From NCBI RefSeq assembly GCF_000711695.1, contig NW_013546904.1:1-54394 (forward strand): a stretch of 54,394 nucleotides of DNA. Direction: 5' to 3'. Positions within the stretch are counted from its first letter, which is position 1. The number at the start of each line of letters is the position of its first letter. This document shows, one piece after another, positions 1 through 12,020 of this stretch. The translations under genes and the position numbers were made by a program. This DNA comes from Tilletiaria anomala UBC 951 (Eukaryota; Basidiomycota; Exobasidiomycetes; Georgefischeriales; Tilletiariaceae). The notes under the pieces were generated by a model. It had not been told where the DNA came from. It saw only the letters and a program-made list of their open reading frames with translations, and ran no database searches.

Positions 1-22
1 TCCAGCAGAGCCTTGCATTTGC

Positions 23-1560
23 ATGGAAGCCTTCAGAAGTGACGATGCTGACAAGTGGAAGACAGCAATGAAATGCGACGTCGACAGCCCCAAGACCAAA
101 AACCCTTGGGTTGAGGCAAAACTGCCACCGGGTAGACGAGCTGTGGGCACGAAATGGGGATTTAAGGTCAAACATGAAGGTGGACAGCAGCAGGATAAAG
201 TGAGACTAGTGTCCAGGGCTCTTCGCAGATCGAGCGGGAAATCATCACGCGATGTATGTGCTGGTCTCTTGACTGATCACCCTCCGTTCCGTAATCGCTT
301 TGGCCACCTTGAACAATCTGCACCTCCGCATCGTCTATACATCGAGGCCGCCTACCTTGACGGCGAGTGCGAGGATAGAGTTTACCTCGAACCACCCGCC
401 GGAGAGTAATACTCAGCCAGCAAGCACTTGGGTTTGCGCAAGAGCGTTTACGGAGTACGTCAAGTGGGTCGGAACTGACACATTAAGCTCGATGGAATCC
501 TACTGTAAAGCGGCCTCACTAATGGCAAAGGAGAGCAATTTCTATACACGCGTGTGCGATCAATGTTAATTCCATGGCCTTGGTGACTTACGTTGACGGC
601 AGCATCATCGCAACCGAGTATCAGGAGTTGTCCCCTCGACTTCGGGACCTGCTGCTCAAGCTCTTCCGCATCAAGGGCCTCAGACCCCCTCAACACTGCC
701 TCAATCTCAGATTCTGATACACAACATACACTGGCAATAGCATTGTCGACCAGGCGACCAACGCAAACTCGATACTTCGAATGTTTGACATGGAAGAGTG
801 CAAGGCTGTCGCAACTCCCGCTGCCAATGCGTAGAGGGAAGTGAATACTAGCGAGACGATCGAGCCCAAGCATTTCTACCCTGCACCTCGGAAATTTGCT
901 CTATTTCGCACTCGGGGCACGGCTTGACACGGTTTATTCGGTCGCCAGGGCCAGGTAGGACAGATCGGAACCAAGGGCAGCAGTTCGACATGCTGCCAAG
1001 AATACCATGGGGTACATCCGAGGGACCTGCAATATCAGGGTCGAGTATAAGCGCACCAACAGGACGAACCTAATCGGCTTGTGTGATTCAGACTGAGCAA
1101 GCGGAAAGGACAGGAAGTCTATGACGGGCTTTGTGTTCTCCATCCCATCGGACACCATCAGCTAGTTATCGCGAAGGCAGAGCAAGGCCATAGTTTCTTC
1201 GCAGGAGGAAGGACTGACGGCAGCAAGTGAGGCGATTTGCAAGGCAGCTTGACTGCAGAAGGTTTTTTAGGCGTTGTGTACTCCGATGATGACAGTTATC
1301 AAAATCAACCACAATGGCGCACTGCACCACATCCTCAGTAATCCAAAGCATACAAGAAGCAAGCACAATGATGTCGACTCAAGTATGCTCGGGAAGTACA
1401 CAAGAGCAGCACTGTCGCGTTCGAGAAGGTCGACAGCAATGCCAATATCGCTGACCCATTTACCAAGCCGCGCTGCAGAGTACGCAGTTGAAATCGCATC
1501 GGGCGGTACCCGGTGTCATTGCCTGTACCAGACCAGCTCTGGCTGCCAAGGAGGAGCGAC
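23..1560 (+). mobile_element. Fossil Ty1/copia retrotransposon, 3' half of pol
   Basis: This is a decayed copy of a Ty1/copia (Pseudoviridae-type) LTR retrotransposon. The left part translates to the start of a copia reverse transcriptase, with the family pattern of a Trp-rich opening, a KW-x-FKVK block and an AYLDGE / VYLEPP block. The part near 1270-1500 matches the copia RNase H tail, with an NPKHTRSKH-like block followed by an ADPFTK-like block. The copy is broken at several places (roughly half a dozen) and cannot be active. The 5' half (gag, protease, integrase) would lie outside the window. The age looks old because the frames are heavily scrambled. Confidence 0.75.
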
Positions 1561-2046
1561 GCAGGAGCAGCGGTAGCGCGGATGTCCGAGCCAACGGGGC
1601 CAAGCACGTGAAAGCAGCACAGCCCATAGAGAACCATCGAACGTGATGGAAAGTTCAAGAGCAAAGAACAAGCTACAGTAGCTGCACTTGAAAGCCACCA
1701 TCTTGAGGTTACATATGGAGCTGTGCGCAGCTCCCAGAGTTCGTGTAACATAGAGACCAAATACGAGGCCAGAGCATCTTATCTTGGTCATAATGGGCCA
1801 CCCCTTCAATAGTAACAAGGCGCTCGCATGCCAGGTGAGAGTATCCACAACGTCAACAATCCATCCTCATCCCAGGGGAAATACGACAAATGCCGCTATC
1901 GCTTGCTTTCAGTTATACAGACTCAGCGTATGAAAGTCAACTGCGCGGTTGTGAATGGCACCAAGAACGCTTGACATAGGTACATCTTGCTCGCCGGACA
2001 AAACATCAATGGTCTTCTAGCGATGATGGATAAATGATTTCCATGT

Positions 2047-2459
2047 AATGTTGCAACCCCCCAACGCCAGGGCCATCCTTCATAAGACCGGGTTATATGG
2101 AGGGCACATTTTTGCATTCGGCTACCTACTAGCCAGTTCATCTGTGCGCACTATCTCTTTGCAACCAGTGGCAAAGAGGCTGCCAAGGAGTCTACACTTT
2201 ATTCTTGAATTATGTGGACTCGACATTAACAAGATCCAGGCTTCTCTTGCATTGTTCTTTAGAGCACTAGGCCAGCGAGCATACTCTGGCCCTCGATAGA
2301 CATGTTCGCACCATACTCTCGCATTCACCCCTACCAAGTTTCAATCAAGGGTAACCAGTCATCGCAGAACCTATTTATCGTATAAATACACGCATCAACT
2401 TCATTCTTCATGTCTCTGTCTGTTTCCTAAAGAAATATACTTCGTTTGTCTACTTCACA
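2047..2459 (+). repeat. Possible LTR remnant of the copia fossil
   Basis: This stretch lies downstream of the RNase H remnant. It begins TGTTG, contains a TATAAATA box near 2380 followed by a pyrimidine-rich leader, and ends in CA. That layout resembles a copia LTR. No second copy is present in the window to compare it with, so both ends are guesses. Confidence 0.2.
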
Positions 2460-2802
2460 TCTAGAATTGTTGTCCCCTTGATTGGTGTGAAGTCCGGGAG
2501 ATGCTCTACCTCTTGAAATCTACACGAAGGGCCCCCGCCTCACGGTTCTCCCGCTACACACTCAGGTTGAACGTCAGCCTCGCCGCTTCCATCTCATAAT
2601 TCGGCCAAGAGGGCCTCACTTCACTACTGGTCTCAGCCGAGTGATGCAGTAAATAAATAAGCTGAGTTTAGTTTCTGCCAGCGAAAATGCCATGTCTAGG
2701 GTCCAACAGCGGTAGAAAAGGAAAATCCAAGTTTGCTTAAGCTACCGCACATAGTATCACCAATTCTCCTGATACCCATATCATCGCCCTTTCAAGGCTA
2801 GG

Positions 2803-3060
2803 ATGCGGTGGGGAGGTTGGTTAGCGCACTCTCAGCTACCCGACAGAGGTTCAGCCAAATTTATCATAGATTCTGGGGAAATCCCTCATGTCGCCAAGGA
2901 GACGCACGCCATCTCCGACTTGTGCGCACCCGGTCTCTCAAAACCGCACTTCGTGCTAATCACTGATAAGCGGCAGAGACTCAAAGTCGAAGGTGTTGGC
3001 AGAAGCCAGCTTAGTGAGTCTCGAAACGTAGTGTCTAGATCCCAGTCATACGTCTCCTAG
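2803..3060 (+). mobile_element. Fossil copia fragment, protease region
   Basis: The translation carries a DSG-x4-H arrangement followed by a VEGVG-like block. This resembles the aspartic protease (GAG-pre-integrase side) of copia polyproteins. It sits downstream of a reverse transcriptase/RNase H remnant, so it is out of normal copia order and probably belongs to a second, separate fossil insertion. It is short and broken. Confidence 0.4.
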
Positions 3061-3742
3061 TCCTACTTGTTGATGCAAACAGGTTCATCAAACTCTTCAC
3101 GCGCCTGTTTCCTGCCACCGAGGATCACTTGCGCTCTGGGGATGGGCACAAGTTCGTTCACGAGTCGGCAGTGGTAAGGATGAAAGCTGCTGCGGCGCTG
3201 ATGCAGCTTGAGGCCTTTGTCCCACTTCTGGACTATCTCCAGGACCTTTGCCAGTCGCTTCAGTTGCCTGTCACGCCTGTAAACGACGCCAATAACGTTG
3301 ATGAGGCCGAGTGAAGTCAGATAGTCCCTTTCCGTCCTTGCAAAAGGTGGACGATCCAAGCGGCATTCTGGAACGATGGAGTCTCTCCGGTTATCGTCCG
3401 TAGTGGCTCTGGTGTGGCAGCGAGCTGCACGGTTGCCTGGCGGAGGGTGAAAGCCGGCGTGTATGACACTTTCTGAGGGACAGGAAGGAAGTGCTCAGCC
3501 TAGATATGCTGAATAAACTGTAAGCAATGGTGGTGCGCCATCTATAGTAAGAGAAAGAAAAGCAAGTGTGGTTACAACCAGATGGCGTTGCATGTGCCGA
3601 TGCAGCAGTTCTGCTCTCTGAACAAGCGACACTTGCGGAGATCGTGTTGTAATCGGAATGATGCAAATGTAGATTGACTGATATCATTGGCAAAAGAAGC
3701 TGTGCACAGGAGTCTCTTCGTCCTGGCTTGCACCCCATACCT
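3061..3742. other. Gene-free stretch, probably decayed repeat
   Basis: Only short open frames with no recognisable family are present. The composition is similar to the copia fossils to the left, so it may be more decayed transposon. I see no other feature before the verprolin stop codon. Confidence 0.4.
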
Positions 3743-5149
3743 TTAACGGACCATGCTCAACAGAGAAGTTGGCGTTCCCGTCTTGGCGCCGCTGGGATAC
3801 TTGTGCCTCGAGGCAAGGGCAGCGTCGAAGGCGCGGGGCGGCGGAAAGTCGCTGGATACGTGAAAAGTGAGTGTGCCAGACTTTGCTGGTGGCTCTGCAA
3901 GGGAAAGAAAGATATGAATACCGAGAATTACGATGGCGGAAAGCGCTTTCCTGGTTTCATGTGCGTTCGCGAGGGACTCACCATTTGCATCAACAGAAAC
4001 GGTAGCACCGCTTGCAGCACTGGTTATGTGACTTGGAGGAGCGGACCGAGGCGCGGCTGGGGCATATGCTGTCGGTGCGGCTGGAGGGGTGGGTGGAGGT
4101 GCGCTCCGTGACGGCGGTGGCAGGGGTGGGAGTGCGGCTGCACGCAAGGGAGGCGGTGGGACGCGGTTAGGCGTTTGGGATGTAGGACGCGTGGGGATCT
4201 GAGGGTGAGCTGGAGGGGCACGATCTACTGTTGCTGCAGGCGTGGTTAGCCTACTGGGTGGAGGAGGAGGCTGGGAGGGAGCCGCAGGTGGCGCTGCAGA
4301 CGGCCGCGAAGGGGCGGCACTGCCAGGTGCTGGTGGTGGTGGTACGCGAGCTGGACGAGCAGGGCTGACAGCGGCTACCGGTGGTGGCAGCACGCGAGCC
4401 GGAGGCGCTCTTGGTGCAGAGGCCTTTGGAGGCGCAGGGACGGTGCGTGGCGGCTGCGGGGGCGCAACCGGCGGGGGCGGCACACGTGCAGGAGCGGATG
4501 GTGCGCCTGCGGTTGATGGCGGTGCGGGCGGTGCTGATGGTGGTGGTGGTGGTGGTGGAGCTGGCGGGGCCGGTACCGATCGAGGTGGTGGAGGTACGGC
4601 GCGAGGTGGTGGAGGTGCGGTAGCAGATGGTACAGCTGAAGTTTTCATGGGTGGTGGGATTCTGGGTGCTGGACCAGTCGGCGGGCGTGCTGCCCGAACA
4701 GAAACAGTGACTCGTCAGCACATGCACGAATTTGCATGAATGAGTACCATCAATTTCTCACGTGGAGCTGTTGAGGCCGAAGCACTTTTCAGCTTTGGCA
4801 TACCACCAGCGAATAACCCACCCAACCCAAGGGGGGCGGCCGGAGCAGCAGAAGTAGCTACGGCGCCGTCCGTAGCGGCACGGCCAGCTCCTGTGGGGCG
4901 CGGGATTGGAGCAGAGGGATGGCTCGGCGCCACCAGTGATGCTTGCCCTGCAGGTCTCCCCGTAACTGCAGGGCCTGACCGATCATTTGTCTGGGCTTCT
5001 AAATAAAAGAAACAATAGTTATGATGGTTAGCATCGCACGGTATCATCACGACCAGACAGACATCGCTCTGGCACTCCATGGTCGCATGATGATACTCAC
5101 TTTTGAGAGCTTTGCCTCGTTTGATGGCTTCTTGCAAACTGCTATCCAT
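3743..5149 (-). CDS. VRP1: Verprolin / WIP homologue (actin regulator)
   Basis: Verprolin links actin, WASP and type I myosin at endocytic patches. Modelled exons (minus): 5149-5101, 4998-4762, 4689-3982 and 3894-3743, giving 381 residues. Splicing of exons 1 and 2 joins a WH2 actin-binding motif (LQEAIKRGKALKK then TNDRS), which is the verprolin signature. The middle is a long Pro/Ala-rich tract with many PPPP profilin/SH3-type sites. The last exon carries the WASP-binding tail (TLTFHVSSDFPPP, then KYPSG). All three introns have GTGAGT or GTGAGA donors and AG acceptors with matching phase. The start is the first ATG before the WH2. Many verprolins have a poly-Pro stretch ahead of the WH2, and none is visible here, so a further 5' exon is possible. 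Confidence 0.85.
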
Positions 5150-5894
5150 GATTCTCCACTTGTCTGTTTGTGGAAGATGCTCCTGTTCTATGGGTGGATG
5201 TGACGATTGAAGCGCGCAGCAGGGCTACAATCCTTGGATGATGAGGGGGTGCAAGTAGATACTTTGCAGTCGTATCCAGTCAACCCTTTGGATGGCCTAG
5301 TCGTCGGTGATGCAGGCGAGGCGATTATAGTCGAGCATGTGCCGCACAGAATCAGACTTAACTCGGAAGCAGTGAGTGAGAGGAGCTTGTGGTCGCAGGT
5401 ACAAATGGATGATGCCATGGCCTGATATATGATCGATGGTCCCTACAACGCCGTATACTAGCTATTATTATATAATGCGGTGCGTTCCGCACCGCCCACT
5501 GCACGACATCGTGACCAAAGAAGCCGTCCAGTCTTGACTCATTCACCTGGGTCACTTCTGACTTCTATGACGAGTGTCACAATAACCCTTCTCACCTTTT
5601 CTCAGTGCCGAAAGCTGCAGAAAAGAAATGCAAGAATATGGCAGCCGATAGACTTGGCAGTGCTGTCATGCTGCTGACGCCGGTGCGCCCAGGCTAAGCT
5701 GCTGGATACAGTCGGCGACCCACATCTCACAGCTTTGCACTATGAGCAGTGGCCAGTACATACATGATCGAGTATTGTGTCCATTCAATGCGTAAAATAC
5801 AGTGTGTCCAATGCTGGAACGTAGGCGAGAGGAGTGAGGATGGATCTGAGCAAGTATGAGATCGTAATCACTCCGTAAAAAAACCATGCATGCA
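5150..5894. other. Intergenic, VRP1 upstream region
   Basis: This lies between the VRP1 start and the PSF1 stop, both minus strand. It contains an AT-rich patch near 5455-5475. Open frames are short and match nothing I recognise. It presumably holds the VRP1 promoter and the PSF1 3' end. Confidence 0.5.
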
Positions 5895-6623
5895 TCAGTC
5901 GAGAATAGCAACCCAGCCACGGAGCAGCAGAGGCTCGATCTCGCTCCGCCGAACGCGCATCGGCTCGCCTTTGCGCAGGTTAAGCGTTCCGCCTTCCGTC
6001 ATAACGTCTGCTGCATCGACCTGGGCCACGACGGTGACCATAAGTTCCTTTGGTGGGCCAGGCCCTGCCGCATCTGAGCTGAGAGATGCACAAATATCCA
6101 TCACATCCAGGTATTCCCCCTTGAAGGAGGTGACAAGTGCGGCGTATGATCGAAGCGAGGAAAGCTCCGCTGGAGAGAGCTTGTGTCGCAGGCCTTGCGA
6201 GCCGCCTTGGTCATCGTTCAGCACGAGATCTAGTGTTCCGCCGGTACTCCACAGACGCCTCTGCAGCCACTGCATGCGAAAGCGATGGTAGGCAAGAAGA
6301 CATCGCTTGTTGCGCAAGGCGGAAAGGTGATGGGTGACGAGTTGTGCCGCCAAAGCTGGGTTGCGATCTGCCTCGTCTGCGCCTCCGGGCACGTTGGACA
6401 GGAGCGTGTTGATGATCTCTTGCAGCTGCCGCGTCTCTAGCATGACCATTCGCACCAGCTCATCGCTGCAGGAGAGTAGAGTGACCCGAGTCAGTCTTCT
6501 TCGCGCTCGGGCTGTGCTGCTGCGGAAGGCAACGCGACGTGCTCACTTGTAGGGCCGGATGGTGCCTGTCGCCTCGCTGGATCTGCATTCTGCAACGAGA
6601 GAGAGTCCGAGGTCGCCAAACAT
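5895..6623 (-). CDS. PSF1: GINS complex subunit Psf1
   Basis: Psf1 is part of GINS (Sld5-Psf1-Psf2-Psf3), which joins Cdc45 and Mcm2-7 to form the replicative CMG helicase in the nucleus. Exons are 6623-6547 and 6465-5895 (215 residues, usual Psf1 length about 200). The N-terminus MFGDLGLSLVAE then TIRPYNDELV is typical of Psf1. The central helical block has RNKRCLLAYHRFR, and the C-terminal B domain ends in an LRKGEPMRVRR-like segment. The intron has a GTGAGC donor and a CTGCAG acceptor and joins cleanly in the TIRPY-NDELV region. The gene is divergent from SSD1. Confidence 0.9.
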
Positions 6624-7318
6624 TTCAGCGATCCATGTCTGCACTTTGCAGTCGCCCTGTCCTATTTTAAGATACGGCGGGTGTAGGCGTCTGTCTGAAT
6701 GTCTTTGGTCGGTATGACAATTGTTTGGCTGATGAAGGGCTCAGCTGCATGAACCTATAAATGCCAGCAGAGGTAAAGCAGTCGGTAAAGAAGCAGTGCT
6801 GTATGATGCGCGAATAAGAGAAACGCGTTGTGGCGCGTGTGAGCTTCTGTGGCACACAAAAAACGAAAACGCGTCGCGGTAACGTTTAGAGCTCGTGACG
6901 AACTAGGGTTGCCACCCCCTCACCCATGATGCAAATCAACGATCAAGGTGGCTTAAGCGCAGCATAGAGACAGAGTGAGAGACCCTTTAGGCAAACGGCT
7001 GACGGCTGGGCTGATCAGTTGAGAGACTCCACAGCGCCGTTCTCGCTTTTGGTGGTGCTGCAGGCTCAACTGCGCATTGTAAAACACGAACAGAGAAAGC
7101 TCTCGTGCAGCGCGGGTAGACCGGCCCTTCAGCGTGCTCGCTGCCGTCCAACCTGCGCTCGTCTCGGTCAAGTACAACCCATATCTAGCTTATATATGCA
7201 CCATCAGGATCGTACTTGGAGTCGTGGTGCAGCCTTTGCTTCGGAACTACACCCTCATTGCCTCCCGCTCGACAACCCGAAAATAGACCTGTCCCGACTT
7301 GCCTGTCCTCCGACGACA
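6624..7318. other. Divergent PSF1/SSD1 promoter region
   Basis: This spacer lies between two divergent start codons. A TATATA box at 7191-7196 sits about 125 bases before the SSD1 ATG. An open frame extends upstream in frame with SSD1 but has no ATG and no conserved content, so I treat it as 5' leader. Confidence 0.5.
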
Positions 7319-10300
7319 ATGGCAGGCAATCCTGCTGACTTGGCCAACATCCGAGAGGAAGGTCAAGATGCTGTTGGCGCAGCGCAGCAGCAGCAACGCT
7401 CCTCGAATGGTGCCCCTCCCCGAGGCACCAGGAGAGGCTTTACTGGAACAGCAGCTTTCCAATCAGCCATGGCAAGAAAGCAAGGCGAGGCTGCGCAACA
7501 GCAACCCACTGCGGTACAAAGGCATGGCCACACCCGCCGCATCAGCCTCCAGAGGGGGGCAGGCGCCAGTGCCGTCTCCGAGGCAGGCATGAACAGCTTT
7601 GATCATGAGGACGCCTTCTCTACCGATGATGGGGCAAGCATCGCCTCCTTCAATACCGACGCTGCATTTGATCCTACGAGGCGACTCCGACAAGAAGACA
7701 CACAGGGAGCGCATCATGCCAACCGACAGCAGCACCATCTTCGGATTGGCAGCGAGTTTCCAGCTGCTCAAGGTGGCCGTCAACAGCAATCTGCTGGTGC
7801 CCATGGCAGGACGGTCAGCCTTGGCCAGCACCAGCTCAACATGTCGTTTGGAGCATACGTCACTCCTCAGCAGGCCGTCTTGCAACAGCAAATTGACGTG
7901 AGTGTCGCTTCCCTTCTAATCTGTGCAAACACGGTAGCTGGTTCTTACCCGAAGCTTTCCGTACAGCTGTTGCAATTGCGACAAAAGCAGCTGCAACAGC
8001 AACAACAGCAACAGCAGCAACAGATGATGCAAAATGCCGTCATGCCTCAGCCTACATTCGGCGGACGTGCAGGCAACATTCACCGCAGGGTGCAGAGCTA
8101 CGCCCCGCAGGCAATGCAGGGTGCCAGTTCGTATCATATGGGTGGCATGCAAATGCCCAGCGAGCAAGGCTTCGCTCAACCTGGCGGCTTTGCGTTCAAC
8201 CACCAGCCGCCTGCCAATGGTCACGGCCGCCGGCACTCGGTCAATGTTACGAATCGGCAACAACAGCAACAGCAAAACCCGCCGCAGCAAGATCAGCATC
8301 CAATCAGCTCCTCTCATCCTACAGATGAGGTGGTAAATAATCCCGCAGCAGTCGCAGGAGTTCGAGTGCAACAGCTCGGCGCTCCCTTCTCAATGGCTCC
8401 CTTTGCCCAGGCCTCCCTGCAGCTCCAGACTCTGAGCCCCGAGTATCTCATGGCTGGTGGAGGCCTGCTCAACGTCGGCACCCTCGGGGTAGCGGGCATG
8501 AACGATCTTGCTGACGGCTTCACTGGAAATTCAGGACCTCCACGTCGTGGAACCCATGGCAGGACCAACAGCACTACCATGCGCATCAATGGCGTTCCGG
8601 GACAGAACGTTGTCGACTTGGCGCAAGCTCAGGCCCAGCTCGCTTCTTTGCATCAGTCCAGAGCTCAAATCTCGGGTGCTCCCGGTGGGCACAACCGCAT
8701 AACTTCCTTCGGTGGTGGGTTCGACCCTGCTCTCATTGGCCTCGGAAACAGCGGCTCGCCAGCCGGGGCTCTCCAGCGCAAAGCTTTGTTTGGCAGCTAC
8801 CTACCACAGTCCAGTTTGCCTCCGCTGCTCGCCGCGGGAAAGCTTGTCGTTGGTGTCTTGCGTGTCAATAAGCGTAATCGCAGTGATGCATACGTCTCGA
8901 CAGAGGTTCTGGACTCGGATATTTTCATCAGCGGCTCCAAGGATCGCAACCGTGCGCTAGAGGGAGATGTCGTGGCTGTCGAATTGCTTGATCCCAATGA
9001 AGTATGGAGCATCAAGAGGGAAAAAGAGGACAAGAAGAAGCGTAAAGAAGAGCAAGGCAATGTCACCCGACGCCCAGATACCAAGACACAAGACGACGTC
9101 GAAGTCGAGGGTGCTCAACTCAGGCTTGTGGAGGATGAAGAAGACAACGAGCAGTCGCCACCAGCGCTTGCAGGCCACGTAGTGGCCATCGTAGAGCGTG
9201 CGCCTGGGCAGCTTTTCTCGGGCATTCTTGGATTGCTCCGTCCCTCTTCGGCAGCCACAAAGGAGAAGCAACAGGCAGAGCGAGCCGCGCGCGGTCAGAT
9301 CGACACTTCCTTCGCACAGCCGAGCCAAAGACCTCGCATCGTGTGGTTCCGGCCAACGGACAAGCGTGTTCCTCTGATCGCTATTCCTGCAGATCAAGCA
9401 CCCGCCGACTTTTGGTCTGAAGGAGGTCAAGATGCTTACAGTTCACGGCTCTTCGTGGCATGCATCAAGAGGTGGCCCATCACTTCGCTGCATCCATTCG
9501 GTGCCCTGGTAGAGGAGGTCGGAGCCATCGGTAACGTGGAAGCGGAGACGCAGGCTCTGCTGAAGGATTCTCTAAGCACTGCAACCGAGGAATTCAGCGA
9601 GGCCGGTCTTAAGTGCCTGCCGCCTTTGCCTTGGTCCGTCCCTGCACGCGAATTTGAGACTCGGCGCGACTTTCGCGACGTTCGGGTCTTTAGCATCGAC
9701 CCGCCAACTGCAAAGGACTTGGACGATGCCCTTAGCGTCAAGCAGCTGGAAGATAGTTTGATCGAGGTTGGCGTGCACATCGCAGACGTGTCGTACTGTG
9801 AGTGAAGAACTTTTAGCATGCGGCGTGCTGAAGAGGGGCTCAATCCTCTATCTTGCCTTTCTCCCACAGTCGTCAAGATTGGTAGCGCTCTAGACCGAGA
9901 TGCGCGCAAGAGAGGCACTTCGGTCTACTTGGTGCAGCGAGCAGTCCCGATGCTTCCGCCCACGCTGTGTGAGGAGCTGTGCTCCCTCGTCCCCAACGTG
10001 GAGCGGCTCGCATTCTCTGCCGTGTTCAAGATGACGCAAGAAGGGCACGTTGTCGATTCCTGGTACGGCCGTACAGTCATCAAATCTTGCGCAAAGCTGG
10101 CCTATTCCGATGCGCAAGCAGTGATTGAGGGCGGCAAAATTAGCGAAGAGAAGGTGGCAAAGGACCTGGTACCTGCTGTGACCGAAGATATCAAGGTTTT
10201 GCATGGGCTTGCCGCGCAGATGCGGAAACGCCGCTTCGACCGCGGTGCTCTGCATATGGAAAATGTCAAGCTCGCATTCACCCTCGACGAGAATGGCCTG

Positions 10301-11565
10301 CCCTCGGACGCTTACGCATACAAGACCTACCAAGCTCACCAGCTGGTCGAGGAATTCATGCTCCTTGCGAACATGTCTGTCGGAAGTCGGATCGCCGCTG
10401 GACTTCCAGAGACAGCCTTGCTCAGACGACATGAGAAGCCCATGCTGCGTCGCCTGGATGGCTTCGTCGAGATAGCAAAGAAGCTGGGGTACGACATGGA
10501 TATCACTTCGAGTGGAGCCCTTTACCGAAGCATGGAGAAAGTTAAGGAGCCAAACCATCGGCAGGCACTCGAGACGCTGGCATCCAGGGCTATGCCCCGC
10601 GCCAAGTACTTCTGCACCGGCATGGTAGACATCGCCAAATATGAGCATTACGCACTGAATGTCCCTCTGTACACCCACTTCACTTCGCCCATTCGAAGGT
10701 ATGCTGATCTGATGGTGCACCGTCAACTCGAGATGGTGCTGCAGACTTCGGACAAGTTCCCTGTCGACAAGGAGTCCATGGCCAAGATAGCCCAACAGTG
10801 CAATGTGAAGCGTAACGCCGCCAAGCTTGCTCAAGAGCAAAGTCAGCACCTTTTCCTATGCCTACTTATTCACGACCTTACTATGCGCTACGGTCCTGTC
10901 GTTCGGTGAGTTCTGCAATCAAGTTTGTTTGAGTACTACTGACAAGTCTCGTCCCCCAGGAATGCGACTGTCATCGGCGTGCTCGACTCGGCCTTCGATG
11001 TATTGATTCAGGAGTTTGGAGTCGAGAAGCGAGTCCATGTTGACCAGATGCCCGTCGAGGTGAATGCGACCAGAGGTACCAGATTTACCCTTTTCCGCTT
11101 TTCTGACACGCATTTGTTTTGTTCTAGCATCATTCGCATGATGAAGCCAGCAACACCCTAACCCTTTATTGGAGAAAAGGCGTAGACGTTCTTACGTGGC
11201 TCGCAGAAAATTCAGGTGATGCTCACATGCAAAGACTGAAGGAAGTGACAATCCAACATACTATGATGGAAATGACCTCGCAGTCCCACACCGATGAAGA
11301 GGCCCTCTTTGACGATGATCATCAAACCAACCCATCTGCCGCGTACGCTGCGATGCTGAGCGGCGAAGACGCCAAGGGCAGCGAGCAAAGGATGAAGAGC
11401 TTCACAAAAGCGCCTGTGAACTTCAATAATGCCAAGACATCTTCAGACGGCCACTGTCTACAGGAGATCCAAGAGATAGACGAATTGCCTGTCATCCTCA
11501 CCGCCGACTTGACCAGGAGCCCACCTGTCATCCGCGTTTGTGCTGTCAACCCCTTTGCCAACTGA
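7319..11565 (+). CDS. SSD1: SSD1/Dis3L2-family RNB-domain RNA-binding protein
   Basis: SSD1 binds mRNAs for cell-wall and growth proteins in the cytoplasm and is controlled by the NDR kinase Cbk1. Exons are 7319-7897, 7967-9797, 9870-10905, 10960-11059 and 11128-11565, giving 1327 residues. The N-terminal third is disordered, with a polyQ run (about 202-212) and six HxRxxS motifs, the Cbk1 consensus, at about 71, 162, 232, 279, 390 and 435. Cold-shock domains follow from about 465 (SYLPQSSLPPLLAAGKLVVG, GSKDRNRALEGDVVAVELL). The RNB domain holds SIDPPTAKDLDDAL with Asp at 771, 777, 779 and 780, and ends with TSPIRRYADLMVHRQL. All four metal-binding Asp of active RNase II enzymes are kept. Intron 1 is 69 bases and also open in frame, so retention would not break the protein. 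Confidence 0.92.
7988..8023 (+). repeat. CAG/CAA polyglutamine tract in SSD1
   Basis: Mixed CAA and CAG codons encode a run of about eleven glutamines just after the first SSD1 intron. Codon mixing suggests selection for the peptide or slow repeat slippage. Confidence 0.85.
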
Positions 11566-12020
11566 AGCAGCTCAGCGCCGTCCTGCAGCAACCGTGTGCG
11601 CCGCGTCAGTTCAGTGGCCAAGCGCAGCGGAGTTACACCAGGAATGAATGAGCTGCAATGCTCGCCGAAGTGGTAACAGCAGAGCGATGACGACAAGGTC
11701 GTGAGGCTTTGTAATGATGGCGCATCTCAGTGATCCCAGGCATCCGTCACGCCTGACACGGGTGTGGCTGTAGCATAGAAACCACTTAAACCAGTCCCCC
11801 GCGCCGATCTGGAATCTAGATGCAGGGACCTGGGATGACCGATACGGCAATTCTAATATGTAACGATGTGGCACTGTGATTTGATTGTACTTAGCATCGT
11901 ACGGTCACCCATAACGACAGCAAGCCTAGAAGTGGTGACCATTGTGACCTTAAGCAACCTGCTTGTGCTGCTGTAAGGCGCCTCGTGGCGTCAGCAGCAC
12001 TCACCGGTTCGTCGCCAACA
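11566..12020. other. Intergenic, SSD1 3' end to exchanger start
   Basis: No gene is recognised here. An open frame runs from about 11985 into the exchanger, but the first in-frame ATG is at 12021. Confidence 0.5.

Noticed and set aside
4242-4739. Long Gly/Ala-rich plus-strand frame
   Set aside because: It is the antisense shadow of the Pro-rich VRP1 exon on the minus strand.
4999-5100. Possible box C (GTGATGA) in a VRP1 intron
   Set aside because: No CTGA box D follows within the intron.
7019-7318. N-terminal extension of SSD1
   Set aside because: The frame is open but has no ATG, and Ssd1 proteins do not share this content.
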